Part shown: in pieces, positions 1 through 9,252 of the stretch
How the letters are laid out: the number at the start of each line of letters is the position of its first letter
Position numbering within the stretch: position 1 is the stretch's first letter
DNA from: Phycisphaerae bacterium
GTDB lineage: Bacteria > Planctomycetota > Phycisphaerae > Phycisphaerales > SM1A02
Direction of reading: 5' to 3'
Assembly: GCA_018701395.1 (NCBI GenBank)
Contig: JABIWU010000025.1
Span: 1 to 41,322, forward strand
Length of the DNA: 41,322 nucleotides
Made by a program: the position numbers and the translations under genes
Notes under the pieces: generated by a model
Database searches by the model: none
Told to the model about the DNA's origin: nothing
Seen by the model: only the letters and a program-made list of their open reading frames with translations

Positions 1-2
1 AA

Positions 3-1364
3 TCAGCATCCGAACTTGCGGGCGACATTCAACATTACTTAAACAACGAACCAATCATCGCACGTCCGTTAAGTATTGCTTACCAATTAAGGTTGTTTAC
101 AAAAAAATACAAACGAACTTGTGCTGCAACAATTCTACTTGCAATTTCAGTCATGCTTGGCTTAGTTGGCACAACAATGGGGTATGTTGAAGCGAACCGT
201 CAAAAAGTTGTTGCTGAAAAACAGACAATCGTTGCAGAAGAGCAACGCAATATTGCGCAAGCGGGTTTCGATGAAATTCTTGGAATGTCCCACATGTTTG
301 GCGGCGATTTTTACAACGGCATCGTTAAATTAAATGCGGCATCGGAAGTTCGCAAATTAGTACTGGATACCACGCTGGGCTATTTAGAAAACTTACAGAA
401 GAATGCTGGCGATTCGCCTGAAATTAGGGCTGAAATTGCGTATATCAATTTGCGTCAAGGCGCGTTTTTCGGAAGTATTCGCGGCTCCAACGAAGGCGAT
501 TTTATCCAAGCGCTTAAGTATTATCAAAAAGCCATTGCTATATATGAAGATTTAGTTGTTAGCGGTGAATCAAAACATCAATACTACCTCGCAGTTGCCA
601 ACAACTTTATTTTTGATATGCATTGGGTGAAAGAAGAGTATATTCAGTGCCTCGAAGCGTTAGCAAAAGCAGATTCGTACCTCGATAAATATATGGCTGT
701 ATTTCCTGAAAAGTCAGTAACGAGATTAAAAGATAGTTTTGCAATGTCGAGATTAGATACGTACCAAAAACTAGGTGACAGTGCAAAAGTGAATGAACTC
801 CTAAATGATGCAATTTCTTCTAGGCGAAACCGTGTTGCATTAAATAGAAATGAACCAAAATTTAAAAGAGATTTAGCAAACATTCTTCAACGTGCTGGAC
901 ATTCTAAATCAACAAAAAAAGAATATGCTGATGCCTCTGCTTACTACACAGAAGCTAGGAATATCTACCAGGGGCTTGTTGCGGAAAGCCCAGAAGATGG
1001 CAGGGCGCCTCGTGACCTAGCATGGTGTACTTACTTTTTTGGAGAAATGATCGTTGAAAGTGGAGAACTTGATAACGGCCTTGATACCATTGAAATTGCT
1101 CTTATATTGTTGCAAGATCGGTCTGTAATAAACGCAGATGATTCAGATGCAAGAAAAGATATAGTGGCGATGGTCGATTCATATGCAAATATGTGCCATG
1201 AAGGGCAGCGAATTGGTCGTTCAAATGCGTTTATTCGAAAAATGCTAGTGGTGATTCAGCCTGTCGTGGAGGCAAATCCGACTAATTTTGCCTTCGCTGA
1301 TATGTTTATAAGGGTACAAAAGAAGCTTTTTGAAACAGATGAAACTGCATTAGTAGAACAATAA
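3..1364 (+). CDS. C-terminal part of a eukaryotic-like Ser/Thr protein kinase with TPR-type repeats (5' end outside window)
   Basis: The frame is open from base 3, so the ATG/TTG codons inside the window are not the true start. The first visible residues read ELAGDIQHYLNNEPIIARP. This is the stretch that follows the catalytic domain in many planctomycete Hanks-type kinases, just before the membrane anchor. A membrane segment follows (about TCAATILLAISVMLGLVG), then an Ala/Glu/Lys/Gln-rich coiled linker (residues about 63-85 of the fragment), then about 330 residues of helical pairs with TPR spacing, for example IQALKYYQKAIAIYEDL and ADASAYYTEARNIYQGL. The kinase domain itself is not visible, so kinase identity rests on the linker and architecture. 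The TPR part should lie on the extracytoplasmic side and probably senses or scaffolds partners. The gene converges on the APC permease and ends before a strong hairpin. Confidence 0.8.
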   Translation, partial: SASELAGDIQHYLNNEPIIARPLSIAYQLRLFTKKYKRTCAATILLAISVMLGLVGTTMGYVEANRQKVVAEKQTIVAEEQRNIAQAGFDEILGMSHMFGGDFYNGIVKLNAASEVRKLVLDTTLGYLENLQKNAGDSPEIRAEIAYINLRQGAFFGSIRGSNEGDFIQALKYYQKAIAIYEDLVVSGESKHQYYLAVANNFIFDMHWVKEEYIQCLEALAKADSYLDKYMAVFPEKSVTRLKDSFAMSRLDTYQKLGDSAKVNELLNDAISSRRNRVALNRNEPKFKRDLANILQRAGHSKSTKKEYADASAYYTEARNIYQGLVAESPEDGRAPRDLAWCTYFFGEMIVESGELDNGLDTIEIALILLQDRSVINADDSDARKDIVAMVDSYANMCHEGQRIGRSNAFIRKMLVVIQPVVEANPTNFAFADMFIRVQKKLFETDETALVEQ

Positions 1365-1516
1365 ACTGCTTTTTTTGGCAATAAACAGACTTTTTTAAAT
1401 TATTTGGAAATGGGATTCACATTTCCAATTATTCCGCATAGTAGGAGTAGCAAGATTATTAAAAAACAACAAAACAAACGAACTCCTTAAAAACAAATTC
1501 GTACTAAAAAAAGAAA

Positions 1517-1564
1517 CTTCTCCTCTCCTAATTCTCTCTCTTCCTCTCTCCTAGCTTTCTCCTC
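1517..1564. repeat. Polypyrimidine (CT-rich) tract in the intergenic region
   Basis: About 48 nt made almost only of C and T on the plus strand, between the kinase and permease genes. A 9-bp hairpin (TTGGAAATG at 1404-1412 with CATTTCCAA at 1420-1428) lies upstream, without a T-run. A similar but shorter purine run occurs at 27208-27226. No function can be assigned. Confidence 0.6.
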
Positions 1565-1567
1565 AAG

Positions 1568-1609
1568 AAATAACAAAAGCCCTAACTTAAGTTAGGGCTT
1601 TTGTTATTT
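1568..1609. terminator. Perfect 42-nt palindromic bidirectional terminator
   Basis: Every base from 1568 to 1588 pairs with 1589 to 1609. The centre is CTTAAG and the core arm is AAAAGCCCTAAC, with A-rich and T-rich outer ends. It sits between two convergent genes (kinase, plus; APC permease, minus). It can therefore serve as an intrinsic terminator for both. Confidence 0.85.
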
Positions 1610-1638
1610 ATATGTTTATCCAACAATTTAATTAGCAC

Positions 1639-3762
1639 TTAGTCACTCTCTGAAAACGTTGTTTTAAACCGTTTTTTCAATGCTCTTGTTCCACGCTCAT
1701 CACCGATAATTGTAAGTTGGTCGCCGTCTTCAAGTATTGTGCTACCGCGTGGGACAACCATATGACCTCTACGGTGGATCAGTGCAACAAGGCAACCTTC
1801 TGGGAACCCAAGTTTGTGAATTGGCAAATCAATTAAATGTTCCGTTGGCGTGCCAATTTCAAGGTGCAATGATGCGAATCTATCTTCACGCAATAAAATT
1901 TCTTTCATCTCTTGATTTGTATTTGCAGTTAGCCAGCGAGGCATAAATCCTTGTTGGTCAACATGCCCAGCAAGTTGCGCGAGTAATCTTAAGTGCTGCG
2001 ATGGGTCAGATTCAGGGCTGACTAAGAAAAAGATGGCATGAATGGCTTGTTCTGCGTGGTTGCCTCCAAATACATCGCCAACATTAATTGTAATTCCATC
2101 ACGACTTCTTGCGATAATCATGATGGGTTGTTCAATATCTGGAACTCGCAAGTGAGGGAGAGCAACTCCGCCTGTTACAGGGGTTGCGCCAACTCGAGTT
2201 CCTTCTAAGAAACCATCTGCAAGAGCAGTTGCGGTGGTTGGTAGTAAAGAAGCAAGTTCTTCAGATGCTACGGTAACAATGTCTTCGAACGATGCGCCGG
2301 TCGGTGCATCGATGACTCTTGATTTTGCCACGATTTCATCGAAGGGGTCGTGAGCTCGTAGTCCTTTTTCTTTGAGGATTCCACGCAGTTCTGCATCAAG
2401 GGCAACAAATCGTTTTCGTCCAAGTCTTTCAAAGATGTGGTAAATCGCACCGTATCTATCGACACGTTTTCTTGCGTAGACGAAGTACCAGATAATTCCT
2501 ACGCCGACTATGCCAGCAGAAAATAGTGTGGGCAACCAGCCCATCAAGCCAATAATTGTAATGCAAGCCAGAGTGCCAATTATTTGCAACCAAGGATAGA
2601 ACGGGGCACGAAATCCTGGGTCATACGAATCTAGTTTTGCTTCTCGCATCACAATTACCGAAATGCAAAGAAGTGCAAACATGAGTAGTTGAAATGCACT
2701 CGCTAACTTCGCAATTTTGAGGGGGTCTAAAAACAAAATGACAAGAACAATAAAACTTGCAGAAATAATAATTCCAATAATCGGTGTTCCTTTTCCATCC
2801 ACTTTTCGAAGCGCAGGAGGAAGCAAGTGGTCTCGACTCATTGCAAGCGGATATCTTGAAGCACTAAGGATTCCTGCATTGGCAACAGAGAGAAAAGCAA
2901 AGATTGCTGCAATTGCCATAATGAAACCCCCAGTTGAAGAACCAGTAATTTCAGATGCAACAGATGAAACTGGTGTCATATTGATTTTGCCGTCAGCATA
3001 TATGAGACCTTCCGTTCCACTAACTCCGATCATGACGATGAGACCAATAATATAAACAGTGATGGCTGTTCCAATCGCAAGAAATAACCCAAGAGGCAGG
3101 TTCCGTTCTGGATTTTTAATTTCACCCGCAACGCTAATTACTTTTGTAACGCCGACATAACTAATAAACACAAGACCCGCTGCTGAGAGAATATTTTCTG
3201 ACCCCTTGCCGAAGAAATTTGAGAAGTTGGCAGGTTTAATTTCTAAACTTCCAGCGGTGAGAAACCAACTTAGAAGTGCAAGTAACATCACAACGAGCAC
3301 GATTTGGAACGAAGTTGTTTTCTTTGCTCCTAAAATATTCAACCCACTAAAAAAGACAACAAGTCCCAGTGCAATCAGGGTGTAAACCGATTCATGTGTT
3401 TCTGCGGGTAGAAATAATTGTATGTACGCACTCATCCCAACAAGTGCGAAGGCGGTTTTTAAAAGTAGCGCAAGCCAAATGCCTAACCCGCCTATTGTTC
3501 CAACCATTGGGCCCAGACTTCGATCTAGAAAATAATATGCCCCACCAGACCGCGGCATCGCGGTGGCGAGTTCAATTTTACTTAGCATTGGCGGTATTAA
3601 TAGTAACCCTGCAATAAGGTAGGCAAGGACTACCGCAGGCCCTGCAATTTCCGTTGCGAAACTTGGCAAAAGAAAAAAACCACTACTCAACGTTGCGCCG
3701 GTTGCCAGAGCAAACACGCCAAACAATCCAAGATGTTTCTTTGTGGGTGAGTGTATTGCCAT
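1639..3762 (-). CDS. APC-family amino acid permease fused to PTS EIIA-like and TrkA-C domains
   Basis: Predicted inner-membrane transporter of 707 residues. Residues about 10-430 form an APC-superfamily permease with about 12 hydrophobic segments; it begins with GVFALATGATLSSGFFLLP and has the early SGGAYYFLDRSLGP motif. Residues about 490-625 resemble a PTS EIIA (fructose/nitrogen type) domain and keep the phosphoacceptor-type His in GGVALPHLRVP (His537). Residues about 635-700 match a TrkA-C regulatory domain (EGCLVALIHRRGHMVVPRG...). Family knowledge: EIIA and TrkA-C modules on permeases act as regulatory inputs, by phosphorylation and by nucleotide or ligand binding. The substrate is probably an amino acid or amine but cannot be read from sequence. 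It lies 64 nt downstream of fumC on the same strand and is probably its last operon partner. Confidence 0.9.
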   Translation of the reverse strand: MAIHSPTKKHLGLFGVFALATGATLSSGFFLLPSFATEIAGPAVVLAYLIAGLLLIPPMLSKIELATAMPRSGGAYYFLDRSLGPMVGTIGGLGIWLALLLKTAFALVGMSAYIQLFLPAETHESVYTLIALGLVVFFSGLNILGAKKTTSFQIVLVVMLLALLSWFLTAGSLEIKPANFSNFFGKGSENILSAAGLVFISYVGVTKVISVAGEIKNPERNLPLGLFLAIGTAITVYIIGLIVMIGVSGTEGLIYADGKINMTPVSSVASEITGSSTGGFIMAIAAIFAFLSVANAGILSASRYPLAMSRDHLLPPALRKVDGKGTPIIGIIISASFIVLVILFLDPLKIAKLASAFQLLMFALLCISVIVMREAKLDSYDPGFRAPFYPWLQIIGTLACITIIGLMGWLPTLFSAGIVGVGIIWYFVYARKRVDRYGAIYHIFERLGRKRFVALDAELRGILKEKGLRAHDPFDEIVAKSRVIDAPTGASFEDIVTVASEELASLLPTTATALADGFLEGTRVGATPVTGGVALPHLRVPDIEQPIMIIARSRDGITINVGDVFGGNHAEQAIHAIFFLVSPESDPSQHLRLLAQLAGHVDQQGFMPRWLTANTNQEMKEILLREDRFASLHLEIGTPTEHLIDLPIHKLGFPEGCLVALIHRRGHMVVPRGSTILEDGDQLTIIGDERGTRALKKRFKTTFSESD

Positions 3763-3826
3763 TAGCTAACGCCCATTATGCACGATTGAAGCAATCTTTG
3801 CATTGAAATGATGATTTATCGTCGAG

Positions 3827-5269
3827 TTACCCGTGTGGTTCAGTCATTTCATGGAAATTTAGGTAACTATCTAATTCATCTGCGTTAAGTAATCCTTTAC
3901 GCAAAACAATTTCTCGAATGGTTTCACCTGTCCTAAATGCTTCCTTGGCAATGTTTGAAGTTTGGTCGTATCCAATAACTGGCGCTAAAATTGTGCCAAC
4001 CATAAGACTTTGTTCGACGAGCCCTTCTGCAATTTCCTTGTTGACTTCAAGGCCTTGGATTAATTTTTCATCTAACGTAGAAACAGCACCAGCGAGCAAC
4101 ATGATTGATTCAGTCAATCGCTCCGCGATTACAGGCATGCAAAGATTCAATTCTAAAATAGATCCAATGCCGCCACTGGATGCTGTCGTGATGGCAACGT
4201 CGTTGCCAACTACTTGACAAAAGACTTGCATTGCAGCTTCACAAATAACGGGGTTAACTTTTCCAGGCATAATCGATGACCCTGGTTGGACGGCAGGAAG
4301 TGTTAACTCAAATAGTCCACACCTTGGTCCTGAGCCAAGCCACCGTATGTCGTTAGCAATTTTAGAAAGACTCGTTGCAATGGTTTTTAGTTCGCCATGT
4401 GCTTCAACAACACAATCTCGAGTAGCTTGTGCTTCGAAGTGATTTGCAGCTTCCTTGAACGAGACTTTTGTTGCTTTAGATAGTTCTCGGCATACGATTG
4501 AAGCGAATTTTGGATGCGTATTGATTCCAGTTCCTACTGCAGTACCTCCAATAGGCATGTTTTCAGCAAGCCGTATCATCGCGCGCTCTGCTCGGAAAAT
4601 CCCATATTCGATTGCGGCTTCGTAACCAGAAAAAATCTGACCCATACGAATGGGCGTTGCATCCATGAGATGCGTACGACCAATGGTTACGACCTTATCC
4701 CATTTCTTTACTTTTACCTTTAAACTTTTTCGAAGACCTTTTAATGCTGGAATTAGCACTTCCCGCAAATCTCTGCATGCAGCAAGTTGCATCGCAGTTG
4801 GAAACGTATCGTTTGACGATTGTCCCATGTTGACGTGGTCATTTGGATGCACTGGATTTTTAGAACCAATTTTCATGCCGGCTTCTTTGCATGCGATATT
4901 TGATAGAACTTCATTCATATTCATGTTTGTAGAAGTGCCGGAACCAGTTTGGAAAACATCGATTGGAAAATGTATCATCATTCCGCTTACTCTATGCGGG
5001 TCGTCAAGTGCGGCCATCACTTCATCGCATGCATTGACAATAAGACCCGATTGATATGTATCTAATAATTTTAATTTAGTATTTGCGATTGCCGCAGATC
5101 GTTTCAAAAGTGCAAAAGCGTAGATAATCGAGATAGGTATTGGCCTTCCCGAAATCGGGAAATTTAAAACCGCGCGTTGTGTTGTAGCACCATACAAAGC
5201 GAAGGATGGAACTTCCATTTCGCCCATGGAGTCTTGTTCTATCCGTATTCTTTTTGGTTTTGAAGCCAT
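3827..5269 (-). CDS. fumC: Class II fumarate hydratase
   Basis: 480 residues. Catalyses reversible hydration of fumarate to L-malate in the TCA cycle, in the cytoplasm, as an iron-independent homotetramer. Superfamily marks are all present: the start region IRIEQDSMGEMEVPSFALYGATTQRAV, QTGSGTSTNMNMNEV, GQSSNDTFPTAMQLA, the TAVGTGIN segment, and the signature loop GSSIMPGKVNP. Aspartase and class II fumarase are close. The N-terminal ALYGATTQRAVLNFPISG and the C-terminal GYDQTSNIAKEA favour fumarase. The start ATG lies 13 nt downstream of the HEAT lipoprotein stop, which indicates one transcript. The residues after the signature loop read VICEA, a mixture of fumarase-like and aspartase-like forms, so a small chance of aspartase remains. 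Confidence 0.87.
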   Translation of the reverse strand: MASKPKRIRIEQDSMGEMEVPSFALYGATTQRAVLNFPISGRPIPISIIYAFALLKRSAAIANTKLKLLDTYQSGLIVNACDEVMAALDDPHRVSGMMIHFPIDVFQTGSGTSTNMNMNEVLSNIACKEAGMKIGSKNPVHPNDHVNMGQSSNDTFPTAMQLAACRDLREVLIPALKGLRKSLKVKVKKWDKVVTIGRTHLMDATPIRMGQIFSGYEAAIEYGIFRAERAMIRLAENMPIGGTAVGTGINTHPKFASIVCRELSKATKVSFKEAANHFEAQATRDCVVEAHGELKTIATSLSKIANDIRWLGSGPRCGLFELTLPAVQPGSSIMPGKVNPVICEAAMQVFCQVVGNDVAITTASSGGIGSILELNLCMPVIAERLTESIMLLAGAVSTLDEKLIQGLEVNKEIAEGLVEQSLMVGTILAPVIGYDQTSNIAKEAFRTGETIREIVLRKGLLNADELDSYLNFHEMTEPHG

Positions 5270-5282
5270 GTGTCACTTTCGT

Positions 5283-6755
5283 TTACTGAGATGAATCTTC
5301 AGAAGTAGGGGGTTCGGGGACAACGCCAATCAATAAAAGTTGTTCATTGCTAAGTTGATCTTTGAATCGATGAAGAATTTGTTTTTTTAACACATCAGCA
5401 TCTATAGGATTTTTTGTAAGCAATACTTCCCACGCTTCAATCCAAACATTTGGGTCCGGCCGAGCATCTGCTGCCGCATCCCATGCAAGTAAATTTATTG
5501 CCGCGCTGAAGCGCCAAGTAATTAAGTCTTCGTCATCTTCGTCTATGAACGGTTCTAGCTCATCTAATAATTGTAATGCTCCAACATTATCGTTATATTC
5601 AATCATCAGAGGAACTGCACGCCTTGCAATCGCCTTTCTTGCCGCGAGGCTTTTTTCAGAAGCGTTTTTCCAAATTGAAATCAAAATAGAGAGTCGCAAT
5701 CCGTCCAATTCTTCTGTTCTTTTGAGCATATCATCTGCTCGTAGTAAATCGCTCGTGTTAAGCGAAGTAGCAATTGAAAACACGGCAACTTGCCAAGTTG
5801 CGTTGTCTTTTTTTCTGAGATCTAATACTTCTTTGAAGGCGGTAATGTCAGCGTGTTTTTGCAGTGCGTCAAGAGCGTACAAATATAATTCTGGGTCATT
5901 TGCTCTTTGAATGAGTGGCTCTGAATAGCCAGATGAAGCAAATCCTATTGCAACTGCAATTTTAAGTTGTTCACTGGGACTGTCTAATAAATAAACAAGT
6001 CGTTTTTTGGTGTTTATGTCGCCAAGCATCGCTTCAAGAGTAATGAGGTCTGGCAAGTTGCTCGCCCTGCGCGATTGCTTAATAGCGTTAATAATTTTTT
6101 CAAGTGTCGTATCGGTAACTTGGACATTCTTAAGTAATGCAATCAATGTTTTTGCTGCGCCACCATTTGGGTTTGAAATCAATCTGTTTATCGTCGGTTC
6201 GACTGCACTAATGTGTGGGTTCGTTTGAAAAAATAGAAGTTCTTCTTGAACGACTGCTTGGTTTGTTTCGTTTGTTAAAGATTTTGCAACGTGCTCGCGA
6301 AGCCCAGGAACATTAATTTCTGCAAGCAGTTTTGCAGCAGCAAGGCGAACTATTGGGCTTGTATCATTAAGTCGGTCGACTACTAATTGCAATTCTTCAT
6401 CGGTTGCATCACCATCTCGAAGTAATACGCCAACTCTATCCACACCAAAGGCCCTAAGTTCTTGCATCGGGTCGCCGAGAACACTTGGTAATTGTTGGTG
6501 TTGGTTTTCAATAGAAATGAGCGGCCAATATTTTGCATACGCGTCGACAAGCCGTTTACGTAGGATCACAATTTCTTCAGATTGGGTTACATTTGAATCA
6601 TTTTCGTCTGCGTTTTTTATAGCGGCGGTTGGCTGTGTTTTCAGTATTGGTCTTTGTTCAACGTTTGTTGTTGGTGGCGCTTCGCATGAGATTGTCGAAA
6701 GCAAGCAAAGGGCTGAAATAATCAATGGAAATTTGAATATTTGTAATGTAGACAT
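5283..6755 (-). CDS. HEAT-repeat-like lipoprotein, function unknown
   Basis: 490 residues. The N-terminus has a hydrophobic signal (FKFPLIISALCLLSTISC) whose Cys25 fits a lipobox, so a membrane-anchored lipoprotein is likely. The mature part consists of antiparallel helix pairs with HEAT/armadillo-like spacing (for example DTSPIVRLAAAKLLAEINVPGLREHVAKS... and LIKQRANDPELYLYALDALQ-type units), which suggests a protein-interaction solenoid. No catalytic motif is visible. It is the first gene of the minus-strand set with fumC and the APC permease. It diverges from the TPR gene at 6846 across 90 bp that should hold both promoters. The tie to fumarase could be only transcriptional. Confidence 0.7.
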   Translation of the reverse strand: MSTLQIFKFPLIISALCLLSTISCEAPPTTNVEQRPILKTQPTAAIKNADENDSNVTQSEEIVILRKRLVDAYAKYWPLISIENQHQQLPSVLGDPMQELRAFGVDRVGVLLRDGDATDEELQLVVDRLNDTSPIVRLAAAKLLAEINVPGLREHVAKSLTNETNQAVVQEELLFFQTNPHISAVEPTINRLISNPNGGAAKTLIALLKNVQVTDTTLEKIINAIKQSRRASNLPDLITLEAMLGDINTKKRLVYLLDSPSEQLKIAVAIGFASSGYSEPLIQRANDPELYLYALDALQKHADITAFKEVLDLRKKDNATWQVAVFSIATSLNTSDLLRADDMLKRTEELDGLRLSILISIWKNASEKSLAARKAIARRAVPLMIEYNDNVGALQLLDELEPFIDEDDEDLITWRFSAAINLLAWDAAADARPDPNVWIEAWEVLLTKNPIDADVLKKQILHRFKDQLSNEQLLLIGVVPEPPTSEDSSQ

Positions 6756-6845
6756 GGATTATTGGGCAGTGTATTCGATATTTGATAGAAACAAGGCATT
6801 CTTTAGAGACTCATTTACTCTTTCAACATACAATGCCTTGTTGCG

Positions 6846-8204
6846 ATGAATAACTGGCAAGATGCTGAACAATTTGCTGACCGAGCGTTAGAAATGTATG
6901 AGCGTGGCAAGTGGGCCGACGCTGAGGTCGAGTTGCGTAAAGCGTTAGAAATTGACCCTGATCAGGGGGATTGGCATTTTAACCTTGGCTTGACGCTTGA
7001 ACGAGTTGGCCGTGATGCTGAATCGCTTTCTAGTTTTGAACAGGCATCTCGTCTTCTTGAGGATGCTATTGACCCACAACTTGCTGCAGGTGCGGCATGT
7101 TTACGGCTTAGTCGCTTTGACGACGCAGTTATTTGGTTGAATAAAGTTCTTCAGATTGATCCGAAAGTTGAACCTGCTTGGGCGATGCTCGTTGATGCTT
7201 ATGCATCGAATGAAAACCATGATGAAGCAGAAACTGCTTTCTATATGGCGCAAGATGCACTTAATGAACAAAGTGCGAATGTCCTCGTCGCAATGAGCGG
7301 AAGTTTACTTAGCAGAGGTCTAGCTGAGCGCGCAGTCTGGTGCGCAACGGAAGCGATGAAGAAAGATCCTGAAGTCCACGGCGGTCGATTGCGATTAGCA
7401 GGCGGTCTTGTTGTAACGGGTCAAAATCAGCGTGCATCACAAATACTATTACAAGAACTACGAGAAGATCCAGGCAGCATTCAGGCATTACTTTTGCATG
7501 CAGATGTTCTCGCAGATACGGGAAAAATAAATGAAGCGTTAATTTGTTTGCATCGAGTTCTAGAACTTGAACCTGCAAACATTGATGCGCATATTCGCGC
7601 TGGTTCTCTCGCCATGCATGGTGGAAGAAATGAAGAAGCGTATATTGCTTGGGGATTAGTTCGACGGCTTGACCCAAACCATCAAACCGCTAGTTTGCGC
7701 CTTGCGCAAACGTTACTTGCAATGAATAGACCTGTTGCTGCCAGACCGCATTTGCAGGAGTATTTGGAAAAAATGAGTGATTCGGCGAGCTGTGAAGAAA
7801 AAATTGATGTTGCAGAATTGCTACTTGCTTCAGGCGAACCAACAGTCTGTGCTGCATTGCTTGAGACATTACGCGATTCTTTGCACGAAGATGACCCAAA
7901 TAAAATCAAATGCCTCAGAGTGCTTGCAGTTTCGTTATTCGAAAGCGATAAGATTGACGAGGGCGCTGGGGTAAGTAGAAAAGTGCTTCGGATGGATCCA
8001 AATTGCATCGCATCGATGCATAACTTAGCACTTGCATCAGTAAAAAACAACCGCTATCGAAGTGCGTGGGGTTGGGTTCGACGAGGTCTCGCTCAGGATC
8101 CTTTGGATAACGATTTGCGAAGGCTTCGATCCAAATTAATCTGGGAAAGCATCAGCAAATTTTTTGGTCAATTAACAAGTAAAATAATTGGCAAGCGGAT
8201 TTAA
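6846..8204 (+). CDS. Tetratricopeptide-repeat protein
   Basis: 452 residues with no signal peptide visible, so probably cytoplasmic. Almost the entire length is TPR units of about 34 residues, with the classical W-LG-Y-A-P spacing. Examples are AEVELRKALEIDPDQGDWHFNLGLTLERVGR near residue 25 and a last unit at RYRSAWGWVRRGLAQDPLDNDLRRL. The extreme C-terminus is basic (KFFGQLTSKIIGKRI) and could touch membrane or nucleic acid. TPR arrays serve as scaffolds, and no enzymatic domain is attached. It diverges from the HEAT lipoprotein and converges on rpsR. The specific role is unknown. Confidence 0.75.
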   Translation: MNNWQDAEQFADRALEMYERGKWADAEVELRKALEIDPDQGDWHFNLGLTLERVGRDAESLSSFEQASRLLEDAIDPQLAAGAACLRLSRFDDAVIWLNKVLQIDPKVEPAWAMLVDAYASNENHDEAETAFYMAQDALNEQSANVLVAMSGSLLSRGLAERAVWCATEAMKKDPEVHGGRLRLAGGLVVTGQNQRASQILLQELREDPGSIQALLLHADVLADTGKINEALICLHRVLELEPANIDAHIRAGSLAMHGGRNEEAYIAWGLVRRLDPNHQTASLRLAQTLLAMNRPVAARPHLQEYLEKMSDSASCEEKIDVAELLLASGEPTVCAALLETLRDSLHEDDPNKIKCLRVLAVSLFESDKIDEGAGVSRKVLRMDPNCIASMHNLALASVKNNRYRSAWGWVRRGLAQDPLDNDLRRLRSKLIWESISKFFGQLTSKIIGKRI

Positions 8205-8232
8205 CCGTAGAAAATTATTTACAAGGCGTTAA

Positions 8233-8472
8233 TTACATTGTGCCTGAAGTGAATGGAAGCAATGCCATGAAACGAGCACGTTTGATAGCTTGCGCAACCA
8301 TTCGTTGTTCCTTAGCAGAAGTTCCTAGGCGTTTGCGGGAGTAGATTTTCCCGTTTGGCGTCATGAGTCGTCGTAAATCTTCTACGGATTTGTAGTCGAT
8401 GTATTTTCGATCTCGGTTGTCTGTTTTTAGATATGTTTTGGCTACTGGTCGGCCGTAATCTCTGCTGCCCAT
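8233..8472 (-). CDS. rpsR: 30S ribosomal protein bS18
   Basis: 79 residues starting at MGSRDYGRPVAKTYLK. The core IDYKSVEDLRRLMTPNGKI, SRKRLGTSAKEQR and AIKRARFMALLP is typical of bS18, which binds 16S rRNA in the platform as a heterodimer with bS6. The open frame extends 40 codons upstream, but the ATG at 8472 is preferred because it matches family length and has AAAGGA about 10 nt upstream. The usual rpsF-ssb-rpsR-rplI context is absent: the gene stands alone between a TPR gene and a divergent amidotransferase operon. It carries no zinc-ribbon cysteines. A structured leader precedes it (8486-8527). Confidence 0.95.
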   Translation of the reverse strand: MGSRDYGRPVAKTYLKTDNRDRKYIDYKSVEDLRRLMTPNGKIYSRKRLGTSAKEQRMVAQAIKRARFMALLPFTSGTM

Positions 8473-8485
8473 AGTGTGGGTCCTT

Positions 8486-8527
8486 TCGTCGTGGGTACTG
8501 TGCAGCCCCAATACTGTGGGGCGACGA
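8486..8527 (-). promoter_or_regulatory. Structured leader of rpsR (candidate autoregulatory element)
   Basis: Read on the minus strand, a hairpin of GCCCCA/TGGGGC (8522-8517 with 8510-8505, loop CAGTAT) stacks directly on a second helix TCGTC/GACGA (8527-8523 with 8490-8486). On the 3' side the two helices are separated by a 14-nt bulge. The Shine-Dalgarno sequence follows at once. Known S6:S18 leaders also bind the protein at a bulged hairpin, but their hallmark CCG bulge is not seen here. The structure is visible; autoregulation is inference. Confidence 0.4.
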
Positions 8528-8595
8528 GAACGTAGTATTGTACAAAATAAAGAAGATGAGGGCAAGCAAGGAAAAGGGTGTGTATCCTGCACATA

Positions 8596-9252
8596 ATGTC
8601 AGCTCCAATCATAGGAATTACTGTAGATCAGCATGAAAAACGCTTCAGGGTGTCTTTTGCGTATGCAGATGCCGTTGTGACGGCTGGGGGTATTCCGATT
8701 CTATTACCGCCAATTCTTGGTCAAGAAGAGCATTTTATGACACTTTGTGATGGTTTTGTCTTTACAGGTGGTGACGATCCAAAGATGGAGACCTGGAATT
8801 TGACAACGCATGAAAAAGCAACTCCTGTTGCTAAAGAACGTCAGGAATTTGAATTGTCCTTATTACAAAAGTTACAAAAAATGCCAAATGTTCCAGTTTT
8901 GGGAGTTTGCTTAGGGATGCAGTGGATGGGTCTGCTCGCTGGCGGGTCATTGGAACAAGATTTGCCAGAGCCCCTTGCATCGCACCATGGTGCTGGCGAA
9001 CATAAAGTGGCCGGAAGTATTGGAGAAGGTATTGTGCACACGCACCACCACCAAGCGCTTACCAACGCAGGTTCACTTACAGTTGTTGCAAGTGCCGATG
9101 ATGGAGTCATTGAAGCAGTACGCGATGAATCCCGTTCGTGGTACGTCGGCGTGCAGTGGCACCCTGAACGAACCAAAGACCACCAACTCGGGCAAGGTCT
9201 TTTTGAACAATTACTAACCGCTGCAATTTTCAAGAAACATACTAACGCATGA
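8596..9252 (+). CDS. Class I glutamine-amidotransferase-like hydrolase (peptidase C26, gamma-glutamyl-GABA hydrolase type)
   Basis: 218 residues from the ATG at 8596. A GTG at 8578 would add six residues and has a nearby AAGGA, so the start is not settled; MSAPIIGIT is the usual family beginning. The triad is present: nucleophile Cys105 in LGVCLGMQ, and His189 and Glu191 in VQWHPE. Early family features GGIPILLPP and DGFVFTGGDD mark the PuuD/C26 branch, which hydrolyses gamma-glutamyl amides such as gamma-glutamyl-GABA. No PuuA/B/C partners are in view, so the true substrate is open. Its stop overlaps the next start as ATGA, indicating translational coupling with the YgfZ-like gene. Confidence 0.85.
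   Translation: MSAPIIGITVDQHEKRFRVSFAYADAVVTAGGIPILLPPILGQEEHFMTLCDGFVFTGGDDPKMETWNLTTHEKATPVAKERQEFELSLLQKLQKMPNVPVLGVCLGMQWMGLLAGGSLEQDLPEPLASHHGAGEHKVAGSIGEGIVHTHHHQALTNAGSLTVVASADDGVIEAVRDESRSWYVGVQWHPERTKDHQLGQGLFEQLLTAAIFKKHTNA

Noticed and set aside
1404-1428. 9-bp hairpin after the kinase gene as a terminator
   Set aside because: It has no following T-run, and the 42-nt palindrome at 1568-1609 is a far better candidate.
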